Positions 20,306-28,632 of a stretch of 64,000 nt of DNA are shown here, one piece after another. Location: contig NZ_NIFO01000012.1 of the NCBI RefSeq assembly GCF_002233755.1, positions 41,646 to 105,645 on the forward strand, in the 5' to 3' direction. The position numbers and the translations under genes were made by a program. Position 1 is the stretch's first letter. The number at the start of each line of letters is the position of its first letter. Origin of the DNA: Acinetobacter piscicola (GTDB taxonomy: Bacteria > Pseudomonadota > Gammaproteobacteria > Pseudomonadales > Moraxellaceae). A model generated the notes under the pieces. It made no database searches. It saw only the letters and a program-made list of their open reading frames with translations, and was not told the origin of the DNA.

Positions 20306-20845
20306 GTGGCACGTCGTCCGCAACGTTTTACTGAAGATGATTTTGATTCTTTAGAAGGGCGTGCAAGTAAAACCGAACAGAAGAAAGCTGTGCAACGCAT
20401 GGCTGCTTTGGGTGAACAACTCGCTGAGTTGTCAAAGAAACAAATTGAAGCTTTACCTGTGGAAGAGCGTTTGATTGAAGCATTGCTTGATGTGCAATTG
20501 ATTACGTCTTTTGAAGCACGCCGTCGTCAGTTTCAGCGTATTGGTAAATTATTGCGTAATGAAAATGAAGCAACTATTTTATCGTATCTTACACCTAAGC
20601 AAGGCATAAAAAAGTTGGCGCAACTTGATCGTTGGGTTGATCGTATGATCGAACAACGTGATCCTGCTATTAAAGAATTTTGTAAATCTTATAATGCAGC
20701 AGAGAGCCATTCTTTACGTCAACATGTATTGCGCATTCATCGGGATAGAGCACAAGAACTAACTGAAGAACAATTGGCTGAATCTAAATTAAGATTTCTA
20801 AATTATGTTCAGCAAGTCGCTTTGATTTCAGATAATTCAAAGTAG
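20306..20845 (+). CDS. darP: Ribosome biogenesis factor DarP (YjgA, DUF615)
   Basis: 179 aa, highly charged and helical, starting at GTG 20306 (MARRPQRF). The conserved block FDSLEGRASKTEQKKAVQRM and the C-terminal QLDRWVDRMIEQRDPAIKEF and HRDRAQELTEEQ regions fit the YjgA/DarP family, which binds pre-50S particles and promotes late 50S maturation. It is last in the rapZ-HPr-darP run, with a strong terminator after it. Confidence 0.88.
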   Translation: MARRPQRFTEDDFDSLEGRASKTEQKKAVQRMAALGEQLAELSKKQIEALPVEERLIEALLDVQLITSFEARRRQFQRIGKLLRNENEATILSYLTPKQGIKKLAQLDRWVDRMIEQRDPAIKEFCKSYNAAESHSLRQHVLRIHRDRAQELTEEQLAESKLRFLNYVQQVALISDNSK

Positions 20846-20860
20846 TTGTTGTTGCAGTCA

Positions 20861-20888
20861 AAAAAACGACCTATATAGGTCGTTTTTT
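20861..20888 (+). terminator. Rho-independent terminator after darP
   Basis: The perfect palindrome ACGACCTATATAGGTCGT (20866-20883) is preceded by A and followed by a T run, 21 bp after the darP stop codon. Confidence 0.9.
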
Positions 20889-20943
20889 ATTTTAAGCTAT
20901 CCCTTGCGAAGCAGTGCTTCTTCTCTCGTTGGGAAGGAGAGGT

Positions 20944-21131
20944 AATGCTGATTAGTTAAGCGTAATTTTATTATTACTGATTGATAAATCTCCCCTAACC
21001 CCTCTTTACAAAAGAGGGGAACACTCGTGAATTCAATGCGGTATTGAATTCAAGATACTCCCTTCTTTTTCAAAGGTGAGGAGCATAGCTCCGCAAGAGG
21101 GAGGATTAAAAATGCTTAACTGACTTGCATT
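20944..21131. repeat. MITE-like intergenic repeat, family 1, copy A
   Basis: A 188-bp element with imperfect 18-bp terminal inverted repeats (AATGCTGATTAGTTAAGC at 20944-20961 against the complement of 21114-21131). Inside are two further foldback modules rich in CCCCTAACCCCTC/GAGGGG and CTCCC...GGGAGG, including GAGGAGCATAGCTCC. A second copy in reverse orientation lies at 59615-59817. No coding capacity is visible. It fills most of the 360-bp gap between darP and the acyl-CoA ligase gene; a looser GGAGAGGAG/CTCTTTGAACGAGAG stretch continues to about 21188. Confidence 0.78.
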
Positions 21132-21205
21132 AAGGCGGAGAGGAGATTTAATCCTTTTAGTAGTACATCCTCTTTGAACGAGAGGGCTTTTACTTTGAGA
21201 TTGAT

Positions 21206-22852
21206 TTAGCTTAATTCACTTTCAGCACGTTCTTTCGCCCAATCTCGTAAGATAAATTTTTGTAATTTACCTGTCGAAGTTTTTGGAATTTCACAAATCA
21301 CCACATCCTTTGGAACTTTAAAACGAGCTAAATGTTGTTTGCAGAATTCAATAACTTCTTCTGTTGTGGTTTCGGCATCTTGTTTTAATTCGATAAAAGC
21401 ACAAGGAACTTCTTGCCAACGTGAATCAGGTTTCGCAACAACGGCAGCTGTCATAATCGCAGGGTGGGTATAGAGCACCTCTTCAACTTCTAAAGATGAA
21501 ATATTCTCACCGCCTGAAATAATAATATCTTTGGAGCGATCCATAATTTTGGCATAACCATCGGGTTGGCTTACGGCTAAATCACCTGTATGGAACCATC
21601 CTCCTTTAAAGGCTTCTTCCGTCGCTTTGGTATTCTTTAAATAACCTTTCATCACAATGTTGCCACGGAACATGATTTCGCCCATGGTCGTGCCATCATT
21701 CGGTACAGGTTGCATCGTTTCAGGATCAAGGACACGCATACTGTCTTGCAAAGGATATGGCACACCTTGTCGTGAATGTAACTGTGCTTGTTCCTGAATG
21801 GACAAGTCACTCCAGCCTGCTTGGGATGCACAGAGTGCAGAAGGACCATAGGTTTCTGTTAGACCATAGACGTGATTGACCTGAATACCAATATGATGCA
21901 TGCCTTCAATAATCGCAGCAGGAGGTGCAGCACCAGCCACCATCACCTCTACACGATGAGTAAATTTAATTTGTTTCTCTTTTGGTGTATTGATTAACAT
22001 GGATAAAACAATTGGTGCGCCACAAAGATAATCAATTTTGTGCTGATCAATCAGTTGGTAAACCAATTCAGGATCGACTTTTCTCAAGCAAATATTGGTG
22101 CCGCCATTGGCTGCAATTGTCCAAGCAAAACACCAACCATTACAATGGAATAAAGGTAGTGTCCAAAGATATCTACAACGTGGTGTCATGCCACAAGCAA
22201 TGATATTACTGGCAGCATTGATATATGCACCACGATGGTGATAAACCACACCTTTGGGATTACCTGTCGTACCCGAAGTATAGTTTAGGCTAATCGCATC
22301 CCATTCATCATGTGGTAAGTGCCATTCAAAATTGACATCCCCACCTTTGAGCCAGTCTTCATACTCGATTTGTCCGACACCTGTCGTTGTATCATTTTTC
22401 TCATACTCGACATCTGCAACATCAATGATATAAATCTGTTGTGGGACAAGTGCAACAGCGTCTGCGGCCAGTGCTGCAAACTCAGGATCGACTAACAGCA
22501 CTTTGGTTTCAGCATGTTCGAGCATGAATGCAATGGTTTTAGCGTCTAAACGAGTATTCAGGGTATTTAAAACAGCACCTGACATTGGCACAGCAAAATG
22601 CGCTTCAATCATGGCTGGAATATTGGGTAGTAAAACAGAAACAGTATCGTTTTTTTGGATCCCTAAATTTTGCAATTGATGTGCAAATTGACGACAGCGT
22701 ATATAGGTTTCACGCCATGAAATACGGCGCGAACCATGCACTATTGCATCTTGGTTTGGATAAATGTAAGCGGCACGTTCAAGATAACGTAACGGTGATA
22801 AGGCTACAAAATTTGCAGGGGTGCGAGGTAATTCATCGTATGCGCTTACCAT
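21206..22852 (-). CDS. AMP-dependent acyl-CoA synthetase/ligase
   Basis: 548 aa adenylate-forming enzyme that activates a carboxylic acid (probably medium- or long-chain fatty acid) to acyl-CoA via acyl-AMP. Visible motifs: P-loop NYTSGTTGNPKGVVYHHRG, A5 region VYGLTETYGP, A7 GWFHTGDLAV, A8 DRSKDIIISGGENIS, and A10 with the catalytic Lys in PKTSTGKLQKF. The start at 22852 (MVSAYDE) has GGAG 6 nt upstream and is preferred over an ATG four codons earlier. It is transcribed away from the AraC regulator gene on the same strand. Activation of the fatty acid released by the nearby ceramidase-like enzyme is a reasonable inference. Confidence 0.88.
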   Translation of the reverse strand: MVSAYDELPRTPANFVALSPLRYLERAAYIYPNQDAIVHGSRRISWRETYIRCRQFAHQLQNLGIQKNDTVSVLLPNIPAMIEAHFAVPMSGAVLNTLNTRLDAKTIAFMLEHAETKVLLVDPEFAALAADAVALVPQQIYIIDVADVEYEKNDTTTGVGQIEYEDWLKGGDVNFEWHLPHDEWDAISLNYTSGTTGNPKGVVYHHRGAYINAASNIIACGMTPRCRYLWTLPLFHCNGWCFAWTIAANGGTNICLRKVDPELVYQLIDQHKIDYLCGAPIVLSMLINTPKEKQIKFTHRVEVMVAGAAPPAAIIEGMHHIGIQVNHVYGLTETYGPSALCASQAGWSDLSIQEQAQLHSRQGVPYPLQDSMRVLDPETMQPVPNDGTTMGEIMFRGNIVMKGYLKNTKATEEAFKGGWFHTGDLAVSQPDGYAKIMDRSKDIIISGGENISSLEVEEVLYTHPAIMTAAVVAKPDSRWQEVPCAFIELKQDAETTTEEVIEFCKQHLARFKVPKDVVICEIPKTSTGKLQKFILRDWAKERAESELS

Positions 22853-22966
22853 TTTAAACTCCATGTATATTATTCTAATTTCTCAACTCAAAGATATGCA
22901 TAACAACACTGAAATGCAGTTATGCTTTAGTCGAGTATTCACGTTAATCATAGCTTAAATAGACAG

Positions 22967-23024
22967 TTTATTTTTAAATAATCTATTTAATGACTAGATT
23001 GTAAATAGATGATTTAAAAATAAA
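22967..23024. repeat. Long inverted repeat between araC-type gene and acyl-CoA ligase gene
   Basis: Two 23-bp arms (22967-22989 and 23002-23024) are complementary except for one position and flank a 12-nt loop. The arms are AT-rich (TTTATTTTTAAAT... and its complement). The repeat lies just after the stop codon of the AraC-type gene, so it may end that transcript or form a regulatory hairpin upstream of the ligase gene. It lacks a clean U tract. Confidence 0.65.
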
Positions 23025-23042
23025 AACAGAACTAAATTACGG

Positions 23043-24089
23043 CTAAATGAATTTGCTTAATTCAACTTTTTTATAGTTTGTCGGTGAAAATCCTGTCCAT
23101 CTTTTGAAAGCTCGTCTAAATTCACGTAACTCACTAAATCCTAGAAGATGACTAATCTCACTGATAGCATAATTTTCGCTTAAAAGCGTTTTGGCTTTAT
23201 TTTCTAAAACTTGTTGTCTGATCAATTGAAAATTGATCCCTTCATTCATTAACAAACGTCTTAAATGTCGTTCACTGAGATGAAAATGTTGTGCGGCTTG
23301 TAGCATGTCAAAACGGTCAGGAAGGTGAGTTTCAATCAAATGCTGTAAAACGTGAACGAGGCTGGGTTGATTGATCTGTTTGAATTGTTCAAAAGCTAAA
23401 TCACAGATTTTAATTGCCGTTTGATAATTCGCAGGACTATAGTTTTTCAGTGCTCTAGATAATATATTTTTGTTAAAACGTATTAAATTTCGAGTGCTAT
23501 TGAATTGAATAGGACAATTGAAAATACGTTGGTAGTCTTCTAAATAAGCAGAACCATTGTAGCTCAGCTCTAAAAGAATAAGCTCTTGATGATCACCTAA
23601 CATCATGTTTAAACAGGTAATAATACTAGAAAAGACTTCATCACAAAAAAAGGCCGTTAAAGTTCCACACGGACTGCGTTCAGAAATTTCAATTTCGCAG
23701 TAATCAGGCTGAATATGTACATCTAAGTTTAAAACACTGCCTGAAATAGGATGATAATGCAGTGCCGTTTGCATGGCTTCTGCCACAGTTTTACAGGCCT
23801 GCATCGCAAAACCAAGAATTCCCATGGCAACTTGTCCTTCATTACTGCCAAGTAATAAACCAAGGTTAGGTCGTTGGGTGTGATCGATGGCATGTTGCAA
23901 CACATTGCAAATATCTGAAAAATGAACAAAGCCTTGGTTTTGAATCATTTGATCCATATTGAGATCAACGTCTTTAAACCACGATTGATAAGACCACTGT
24001 TGCTGTTCCGCATAATGAATCAAGCTACTCAGCAGTGTGGGTGGAATAAGAAATTGAGAAGTGACAAGTTCCGTTTGTTGAATAGGCAT
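23043..24089 (-). CDS. AraC family transcriptional regulator
   Basis: 348 aa. An N-terminal ligand-binding domain of the arabinose-binding type (about 20-210; GQVAMGILGFAMQACKTVAEAMQ) is followed by a C-terminal double helix-turn-helix (about 250-345; FHLSERHLRRLLMNEG, and AISEISHLLGFSELREFRRAFKRWTG). This is the OruR/ArgR/SphR-like architecture common in pseudomonads. It lies between the acyl-CoA ligase and the divergent ceramidase-like operon, so it is the likely regulator of one or both. The inducer is unknown. Confidence 0.9.
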   Translation of the reverse strand: MPIQQTELVTSQFLIPPTLLSSLIHYAEQQQWSYQSWFKDVDLNMDQMIQNQGFVHFSDICNVLQHAIDHTQRPNLGLLLGSNEGQVAMGILGFAMQACKTVAEAMQTALHYHPISGSVLNLDVHIQPDYCEIEISERSPCGTLTAFFCDEVFSSIITCLNMMLGDHQELILLELSYNGSAYLEDYQRIFNCPIQFNSTRNLIRFNKNILSRALKNYSPANYQTAIKICDLAFEQFKQINQPSLVHVLQHLIETHLPDRFDMLQAAQHFHLSERHLRRLLMNEGINFQLIRQQVLENKAKTLLSENYAISEISHLLGFSELREFRRAFKRWTGFSPTNYKKVELSKFI

Positions 24090-24168
24090 AAAGTCCGATT
24101 AGCCCCCCTTATTTTTGTTGCTTTAACCCTAGTGGGTATCGCATATTTTTGATTAACTTTCAATGTAC

Positions 24169-24183
24169 TTCTCATGATGAGAA
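24169..24183. promoter_or_regulatory. Palindromic operator candidate upstream of the ceramidase-like operon
   Basis: The perfect 15-bp palindrome TTCTCAT-G-ATGAGAA lies in the divergent AraC-type/ceramidase-like gap, ending 15 bp before the ribosome-binding site AGGA (24199-24202). The position is right for a repressor site. AraC-type proteins usually bind direct repeats, so another regulator is possible. Confidence 0.45.
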
Positions 24184-24210
24184 ATAGAATTCAAATACAG
24201 GACAATGAAA

Positions 24211-25935
24211 ATGTATATGGTTGGTTGGAGTAAACAAGAAATATCTATTCAGCCCAAAGGCTATGCCATGTTTGGTTATGGGATGTGGACACACCGTGCC
24301 GATAAAAAACGAACAGCGCTATTTGCACGTACATTTTCTATCCGTGATGTGAATGAAGTACAACCGATTTTGATTTGCTGTCTTGATTTTGGCTGTATTA
24401 CCCATGCGATGCGTAGTGGTGTGGTCGAAGTTTTAAAACAGAAACTAACGGAACGCTTTGATGAGCAACAACTGGTCTTGATGGCAACACATACCCATTC
24501 AGGCCCTGGCGGCTGTGCTTATGAAGCCTTGTATAACATGCCAACGCCCGGTTTTGTCCCAGAACATTTAAATGCTGTGGTTGAAGCTGTCGTGAAGAGT
24601 GTTCTATTGGCTATAGAAACTGAACAAAAAACAGAGATTCGCTATAGCACGGGGCAATTTGACGAAAATACCCCTGTTGCATGGAATCGAGCTTTAAAGT
24701 CTTACAATCGTAATCCTGATGTGGTTCAACGAGATATTCATGAAACACATTTGGCGTTGAATCGTGAAATGCAATTGCTTGGGTTCTATCGTCAACAACA
24801 GCTTTGTGGATTGATTTCTTTATTCGGTGTCCATGCCACTTGCTTGGGGAATAAACTGAATGCCTATGATGGTGATAACAAGGGTTATGCAGCGACATTC
24901 ACGGAACAATATCTTGCCGCACAAGGTATAGATCAACCCGTGGCGATTTTTGCTCAAGCTTCAGCGGGGGATGTATCACCGCATTTTCATGGGAAAAATC
25001 AGGATGCAGTCCGCAATAAAATTCAGGGCGAAGCAGAATATCAGTATGCGCAACAGAATGGACGCTATCAAAGTGATTTAGCCATTCAAGCTTTGTCATC
25101 TTCAAGTCAAACATTAGAGGGGAAATTGGATGCAGTTTTGTCTTATGTCGATTTAAGTCAGGTTGAGATTCCGACTGAATTTTCCAAAGGGATCAAAAAT
25201 GCCAAGACCAGTGCTGCCTGTCATGGTGTGGCTTTTTTTGGCGGAACACCTGTTGATGGTAAAGGTGCAGCAAAACCCATCACCATGGCCATGTCTTTGT
25301 TGTCTAAGCAAGTACGTAAAAAACGTTTAGCTAATCCGAATGCGCCTGATTATGACAAATATCATGCTTTATACGCGTCACAATTTCCCAAAGACATTAT
25401 TTTAGAAAGCCCTGATAACCAATTGCTTGGAAAAGGATTGGATGTGCAACCGAGCTTTTTAGATCCATTAATTCGGGAAATGAATCGTCAAGTCAAAGCA
25501 GGTGCAATTCAACACAGTCCACTAGTGCCCAGTGTTGTACCGTTACAGATTTTAAAATTAGGGCAACTGTTATTGATTTGCTGTCCAGGAGAAATCACCA
25601 CAACCTCGGCACAACGCGTGATTCAAACCGTCTATCAGTCTGTGCAAGGCAATCTGTCAACGAATAAGGTTTGGTTAGTCTCTTATTGCAATGATTATAT
25701 GGGTTATATCACCACCAATGAGGAGTATCAGCAACAGGCTTATGAGGGTGGGCATACTTTATATGGTCAATGGACATTGGCTGCTGTTCAGTACAAGTTT
25801 CAAGGCTTGGCTACGCAAATCAATTTAGAAAAAGCTTTGCGTAGCGATGATCAAAGCACACGGCCTGCACAGATTCCTCAGTATGAAATTGATCAAAGAA
25901 CCAATTTTGGCAGTCTTAAAACCGCAGTACGTTAA
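24211..25935 (+). CDS. Neutral/alkaline ceramidase-family amidohydrolase (cytoplasmic form)
   Basis: 574 aa. The metal-binding motif ATHTHSGPGG and the nucleophile region FAQASAGDVSPHFHG match the neutral ceramidase family, which cleaves the amide bond of N-acylsphingosines. HATCLGNKLNAYDGDNKGY and the late SYCNDYMGYITTNEEYQQQAYEGG also fit. Unlike secreted ceramidases it has no signal peptide and seems to lack the C-terminal immunoglobulin-like domain. ATG 24211 is 8 nt after AGGA; ATG 24205 is too close. It is the first gene of a three-gene operon with a FAD oxidase and a PLP enzyme. The true substrate may be another N-acyl amine. Confidence 0.82.
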   Translation: MYMVGWSKQEISIQPKGYAMFGYGMWTHRADKKRTALFARTFSIRDVNEVQPILICCLDFGCITHAMRSGVVEVLKQKLTERFDEQQLVLMATHTHSGPGGCAYEALYNMPTPGFVPEHLNAVVEAVVKSVLLAIETEQKTEIRYSTGQFDENTPVAWNRALKSYNRNPDVVQRDIHETHLALNREMQLLGFYRQQQLCGLISLFGVHATCLGNKLNAYDGDNKGYAATFTEQYLAAQGIDQPVAIFAQASAGDVSPHFHGKNQDAVRNKIQGEAEYQYAQQNGRYQSDLAIQALSSSSQTLEGKLDAVLSYVDLSQVEIPTEFSKGIKNAKTSAACHGVAFFGGTPVDGKGAAKPITMAMSLLSKQVRKKRLANPNAPDYDKYHALYASQFPKDIILESPDNQLLGKGLDVQPSFLDPLIREMNRQVKAGAIQHSPLVPSVVPLQILKLGQLLLICCPGEITTTSAQRVIQTVYQSVQGNLSTNKVWLVSYCNDYMGYITTNEEYQQQAYEGGHTLYGQWTLAAVQYKFQGLATQINLEKALRSDDQSTRPAQIPQYEIDQRTNFGSLKTAVR

Positions 25936-25947
25936 AGGAATAATGAG

Positions 25948-27234
25948 ATGAGTTCACAAGGAAATAATCAGTGGAAGAATTGGTCGGGTTATCAAAAGGC
26001 ACAGCCTGAACATATTCTAAAACCACAAAATATTGAACAGTTGCAACAGTCGGTTCGAGAACATGCAAAGATTCGAGTGGTTGGTGCAGGGCATTCTTTT
26101 ACGCCCTTGGTGTGTACGGATGCAACTTTGCTGTCATTGGATCATATTACTGGTGTGGATTCGGTGAATACTGAATTGTCACAGGCCAGTATTTGGTCAG
26201 GTACTCGTTTATTCAATTTGGATCAATATTTACAACCTGTAAATCAATCTTTGATGCAACAGGGCGATATTGATCAACAAAGTTTGGCAGGTGCTGTATC
26301 GACAGGGACGCATGGCACAGGTATCGATTTGCATTGTATTTCTGCTTATGTAGAAGCGTTTGAGCTACTCACTGCTTCAGGTGAAATCTTGCGCTGTAAT
26401 GCGCAGGAAAATAGCGCTATTTTTGATGCAGGACGTGTGTCTTTAGGTAGTTTGGGGATTCTTACTAAAATCACCATGCAAAATAAGCCACGTTATAAAT
26501 TAAAAGAACATGTTGAGTTGTGCTCTGTTGATGATTTTATTAACAATATTGAACATTGGAAAACGCAACATCGTCATATTGAATGTTTTGCTTTTTCACA
26601 TGCAAAGCAGCTTATGTTGAAAACATTAGATGTTACTGATGACGAGATTCAACCACGGAAAGAAGGTTGGCCTTCGGAAGATGCTTTATTGACAATGTGT
26701 TGTGAATTAACAGGAAAATTTCCCGCATTGAATGCACAATTACAGAAATTGTTAGGCATATTTATTAAGCCGACAACATGTGTAGATTGGTCTAGTCGCA
26801 TTTTCCCAACCGTTCGTAATACCAGATTTAATGAAATGGAATATCAAATTCCTGCTGAACTCGGTGTCGACTGCTTACAAGAGGTTTTGGCTGCGATGAA
26901 GCGAGCTAAATCACCGACCTTTTTTCCTGTGGAGTTCCGCTTTGTTAAAGGTGATGATATTTGGTTAAGCCCATTCTATCAAAGGGATTCAATTTCAATT
27001 TCCATTCATCAATACCATAAACAAGAACCACGATTACTTTTTGATGTGATTGAGCCGATTTTACAGCGTTACCAAGGTCGTCCGCATTGGGGGAAAATGC
27101 ACAGCATGACCAGTGCACAACTGAAACCACTTTATCCTAAGTGGGATGAATTTATGCAGATCCGTGAACAACTCGATCCAACAAAGAAGTTTTTAAATCC
27201 CTATTTAGAAACACTGTTTTTATCAAAATCATAA
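25948..27234 (+). CDS. FAD-binding D-arabinono-1,4-lactone oxidase family protein
   Basis: 428 aa. An N-terminal PCMH-type FAD domain (IRVVGAGHSFTPLVCTDATLLSL; SLAGAVSTGTHGTGI) precedes a C-terminal ALO domain (PVEFRFVKGDDIWLSPFYQRDS; HWGKMHSM). The family oxidises sugar lactones or alditols, or other primary alcohols, with O2. His44-equivalent flavinylation is suggested by GAGHSF, but covalent attachment is not proven. It follows the ceramidase-like gene by 12 bp with AGGA 8 nt before its ATG. In this operon it may oxidise the alcohol freed by amide cleavage. Confidence 0.85.
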   Translation: MSSQGNNQWKNWSGYQKAQPEHILKPQNIEQLQQSVREHAKIRVVGAGHSFTPLVCTDATLLSLDHITGVDSVNTELSQASIWSGTRLFNLDQYLQPVNQSLMQQGDIDQQSLAGAVSTGTHGTGIDLHCISAYVEAFELLTASGEILRCNAQENSAIFDAGRVSLGSLGILTKITMQNKPRYKLKEHVELCSVDDFINNIEHWKTQHRHIECFAFSHAKQLMLKTLDVTDDEIQPRKEGWPSEDALLTMCCELTGKFPALNAQLQKLLGIFIKPTTCVDWSSRIFPTVRNTRFNEMEYQIPAELGVDCLQEVLAAMKRAKSPTFFPVEFRFVKGDDIWLSPFYQRDSISISIHQYHKQEPRLLFDVIEPILQRYQGRPHWGKMHSMTSAQLKPLYPKWDEFMQIREQLDPTKKFLNPYLETLFLSKS

Positions 27235-27260
27235 AAATGGGGATAAGAGGAGAGTGATTT

Positions 27261-28421
27261 ATGGATTATTTTTTTGAGCAATTAAATCATGATTTAAAAC
27301 AGCAAAATAATGCGTCGCCGTGCTTGATTGTAGATGCTCAAGCATTTGAACAAAATCTTCAATATGTGGCGACCCAATTAGACGTTGCGCAACATGTACA
27401 GCCTCGAATCGTAGTGAAGTCTTTAGCTTGTCTTGAATTATTAAAACGGATTAGTCAAAAGCTTTCTACGCAACGGTTTATGGTGTTTCATTTACCACAA
27501 TTGCTTCCAATACTCGAAAACTTCTCTGAGGCTGATGTGCTGTTGGGTAAACCCATGCCCGTGAGTTCAGTGCAGCATTTTTATGAGATGAATCATCATT
27601 GGCAAGACTCCAATATTCAATGGTTGGTCGATACCCCTCAACGCTTATTACAATATTTTGAGGTTGCCAAACTATTGTCTTTAAAACTGAAAATTAATAT
27701 AGAAATAGATGTCGGATTACATCGTGGTGGAATCAGTTCCCTACAAACCTTGTCAGATATACTGAAAACAATTCGCAGTCACCCTGAATATTTACAGTTT
27801 TCAGGCTTGATGGGTTATGACGCACATGTGACTAAATTGCCCTCCATACTTAAAAAAGCAGACGATGCCTATCAGGAATCTCAAGAGATTTATCAGCACT
27901 ATATTGCAGTGATTCAGCAACACTTTCCTGATCTTTGCGTGAATGAACTTTGTTTTAATGGTGGTGGTAGTCCAAGTTTTAATTTTCACGTGAAACATAG
28001 TGTCTGTAATGATCTGTCATTCGGTTCAATGTTGCTTAAACCGAGTGATTTTGACAGTACAAGTTTAAGTGATTTAAAAGCTGCATTATGGATTGCAGCG
28101 CCCGTATTGAAAATTTTGCCATATACGCAAGTCCCAGGGTTGCCTGTATTGAACAAGCTACCTCATCGATTCAAAGCTCTGTTTATCTATGGTGGTTATT
28201 GGATGGCAGATTATCTTTATCCCAAAAGTATTCGTCCGCATTTGCTCTATGGGCGCAGTTCAAATCAAGAAATGGTGAATGTACCGAAAGACACAGAAAT
28301 TGATGTGGATGACTATGTTTTTTTAAGACCGACGCAATGTGAGGCCATTATTCCGCAATTTTCTAGATTATATTGTTATAAGAATAGGGCATTTGAAGCG
28401 TGGGAAACGTTCAGAGAGTAG
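27261..28421 (+). CDS. PLP-dependent enzyme of the alanine racemase N-terminal / D-serine dehydratase-like fold
   Basis: 386 aa. The N-terminal alanine-racemase-type barrel begins SPCLIVDAQAFEQNL, with the probable PLP lysine Lys53 in RIVVKSLACLELL. INIEIDVGLHRGGI and LCFNGGGSPSF (phosphate-binding loop) are typical of the DSD1/D-threonine aldolase group. The C-terminal DSD-like domain is present (EIDVDDYVFLRPTQCEAIIPQF), but where family members usually have His-x-Cys for zinc this protein reads Thr358-Gln-Cys360. It is third in the operon, 26 bp after the oxidase gene. It may be an aldolase, dehydratase or racemase acting on a beta-hydroxy amino compound. Confidence 0.75.
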   Translation: MDYFFEQLNHDLKQQNNASPCLIVDAQAFEQNLQYVATQLDVAQHVQPRIVVKSLACLELLKRISQKLSTQRFMVFHLPQLLPILENFSEADVLLGKPMPVSSVQHFYEMNHHWQDSNIQWLVDTPQRLLQYFEVAKLLSLKLKINIEIDVGLHRGGISSLQTLSDILKTIRSHPEYLQFSGLMGYDAHVTKLPSILKKADDAYQESQEIYQHYIAVIQQHFPDLCVNELCFNGGGSPSFNFHVKHSVCNDLSFGSMLLKPSDFDSTSLSDLKAALWIAAPVLKILPYTQVPGLPVLNKLPHRFKALFIYGGYWMADYLYPKSIRPHLLYGRSSNQEMVNVPKDTEIDVDDYVFLRPTQCEAIIPQFSRLYCYKNRAFEAWETFRE

Positions 28422-28589
28422 AAAATTTGTTGTCTGACTGAATAAATGCTATTTGAAATGATTTAGTTGGGGTGAATTCCTCAGCAGAGGTTTATTAATC
28501 TAAGTGAAAGGTGTAAAATTTCTCACACTTTTATTTTGTTCCACCGATTTTATCTTGGGGAATTTCCTCGATCATAATCTCGCGGTGAC

Positions 28590-28610
28590 ATGCTCCATTG
28601 TACGGGGCAT
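28590..28610 (+). promoter_or_regulatory. thrS leader hairpin mimicking the tRNA-Thr anticodon arm
   Basis: A 7-bp stem (28590-28596 with 28604-28610, one G-U pair) closes a 7-nt loop AUUGUAC. Read as an anticodon loop this gives U33, anticodon U34-G35-U36 (threonine, ACA codons) and A37. It lies 9 nt before the thrS ribosome-binding site AAGGA. E. coli ThrRS represses its own mRNA by binding such a tRNA-Thr-like operator, so the same control is inferred here. Confidence 0.68.
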
Positions 28611-28632
28611 CACTCCTTAAGGATTTTTAAAT

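Noticed and set aside
20944..21131. CRISPR array
   Set aside because: The repeats are foldback modules without regular unit and spacer lengths, and no cas genes are present.
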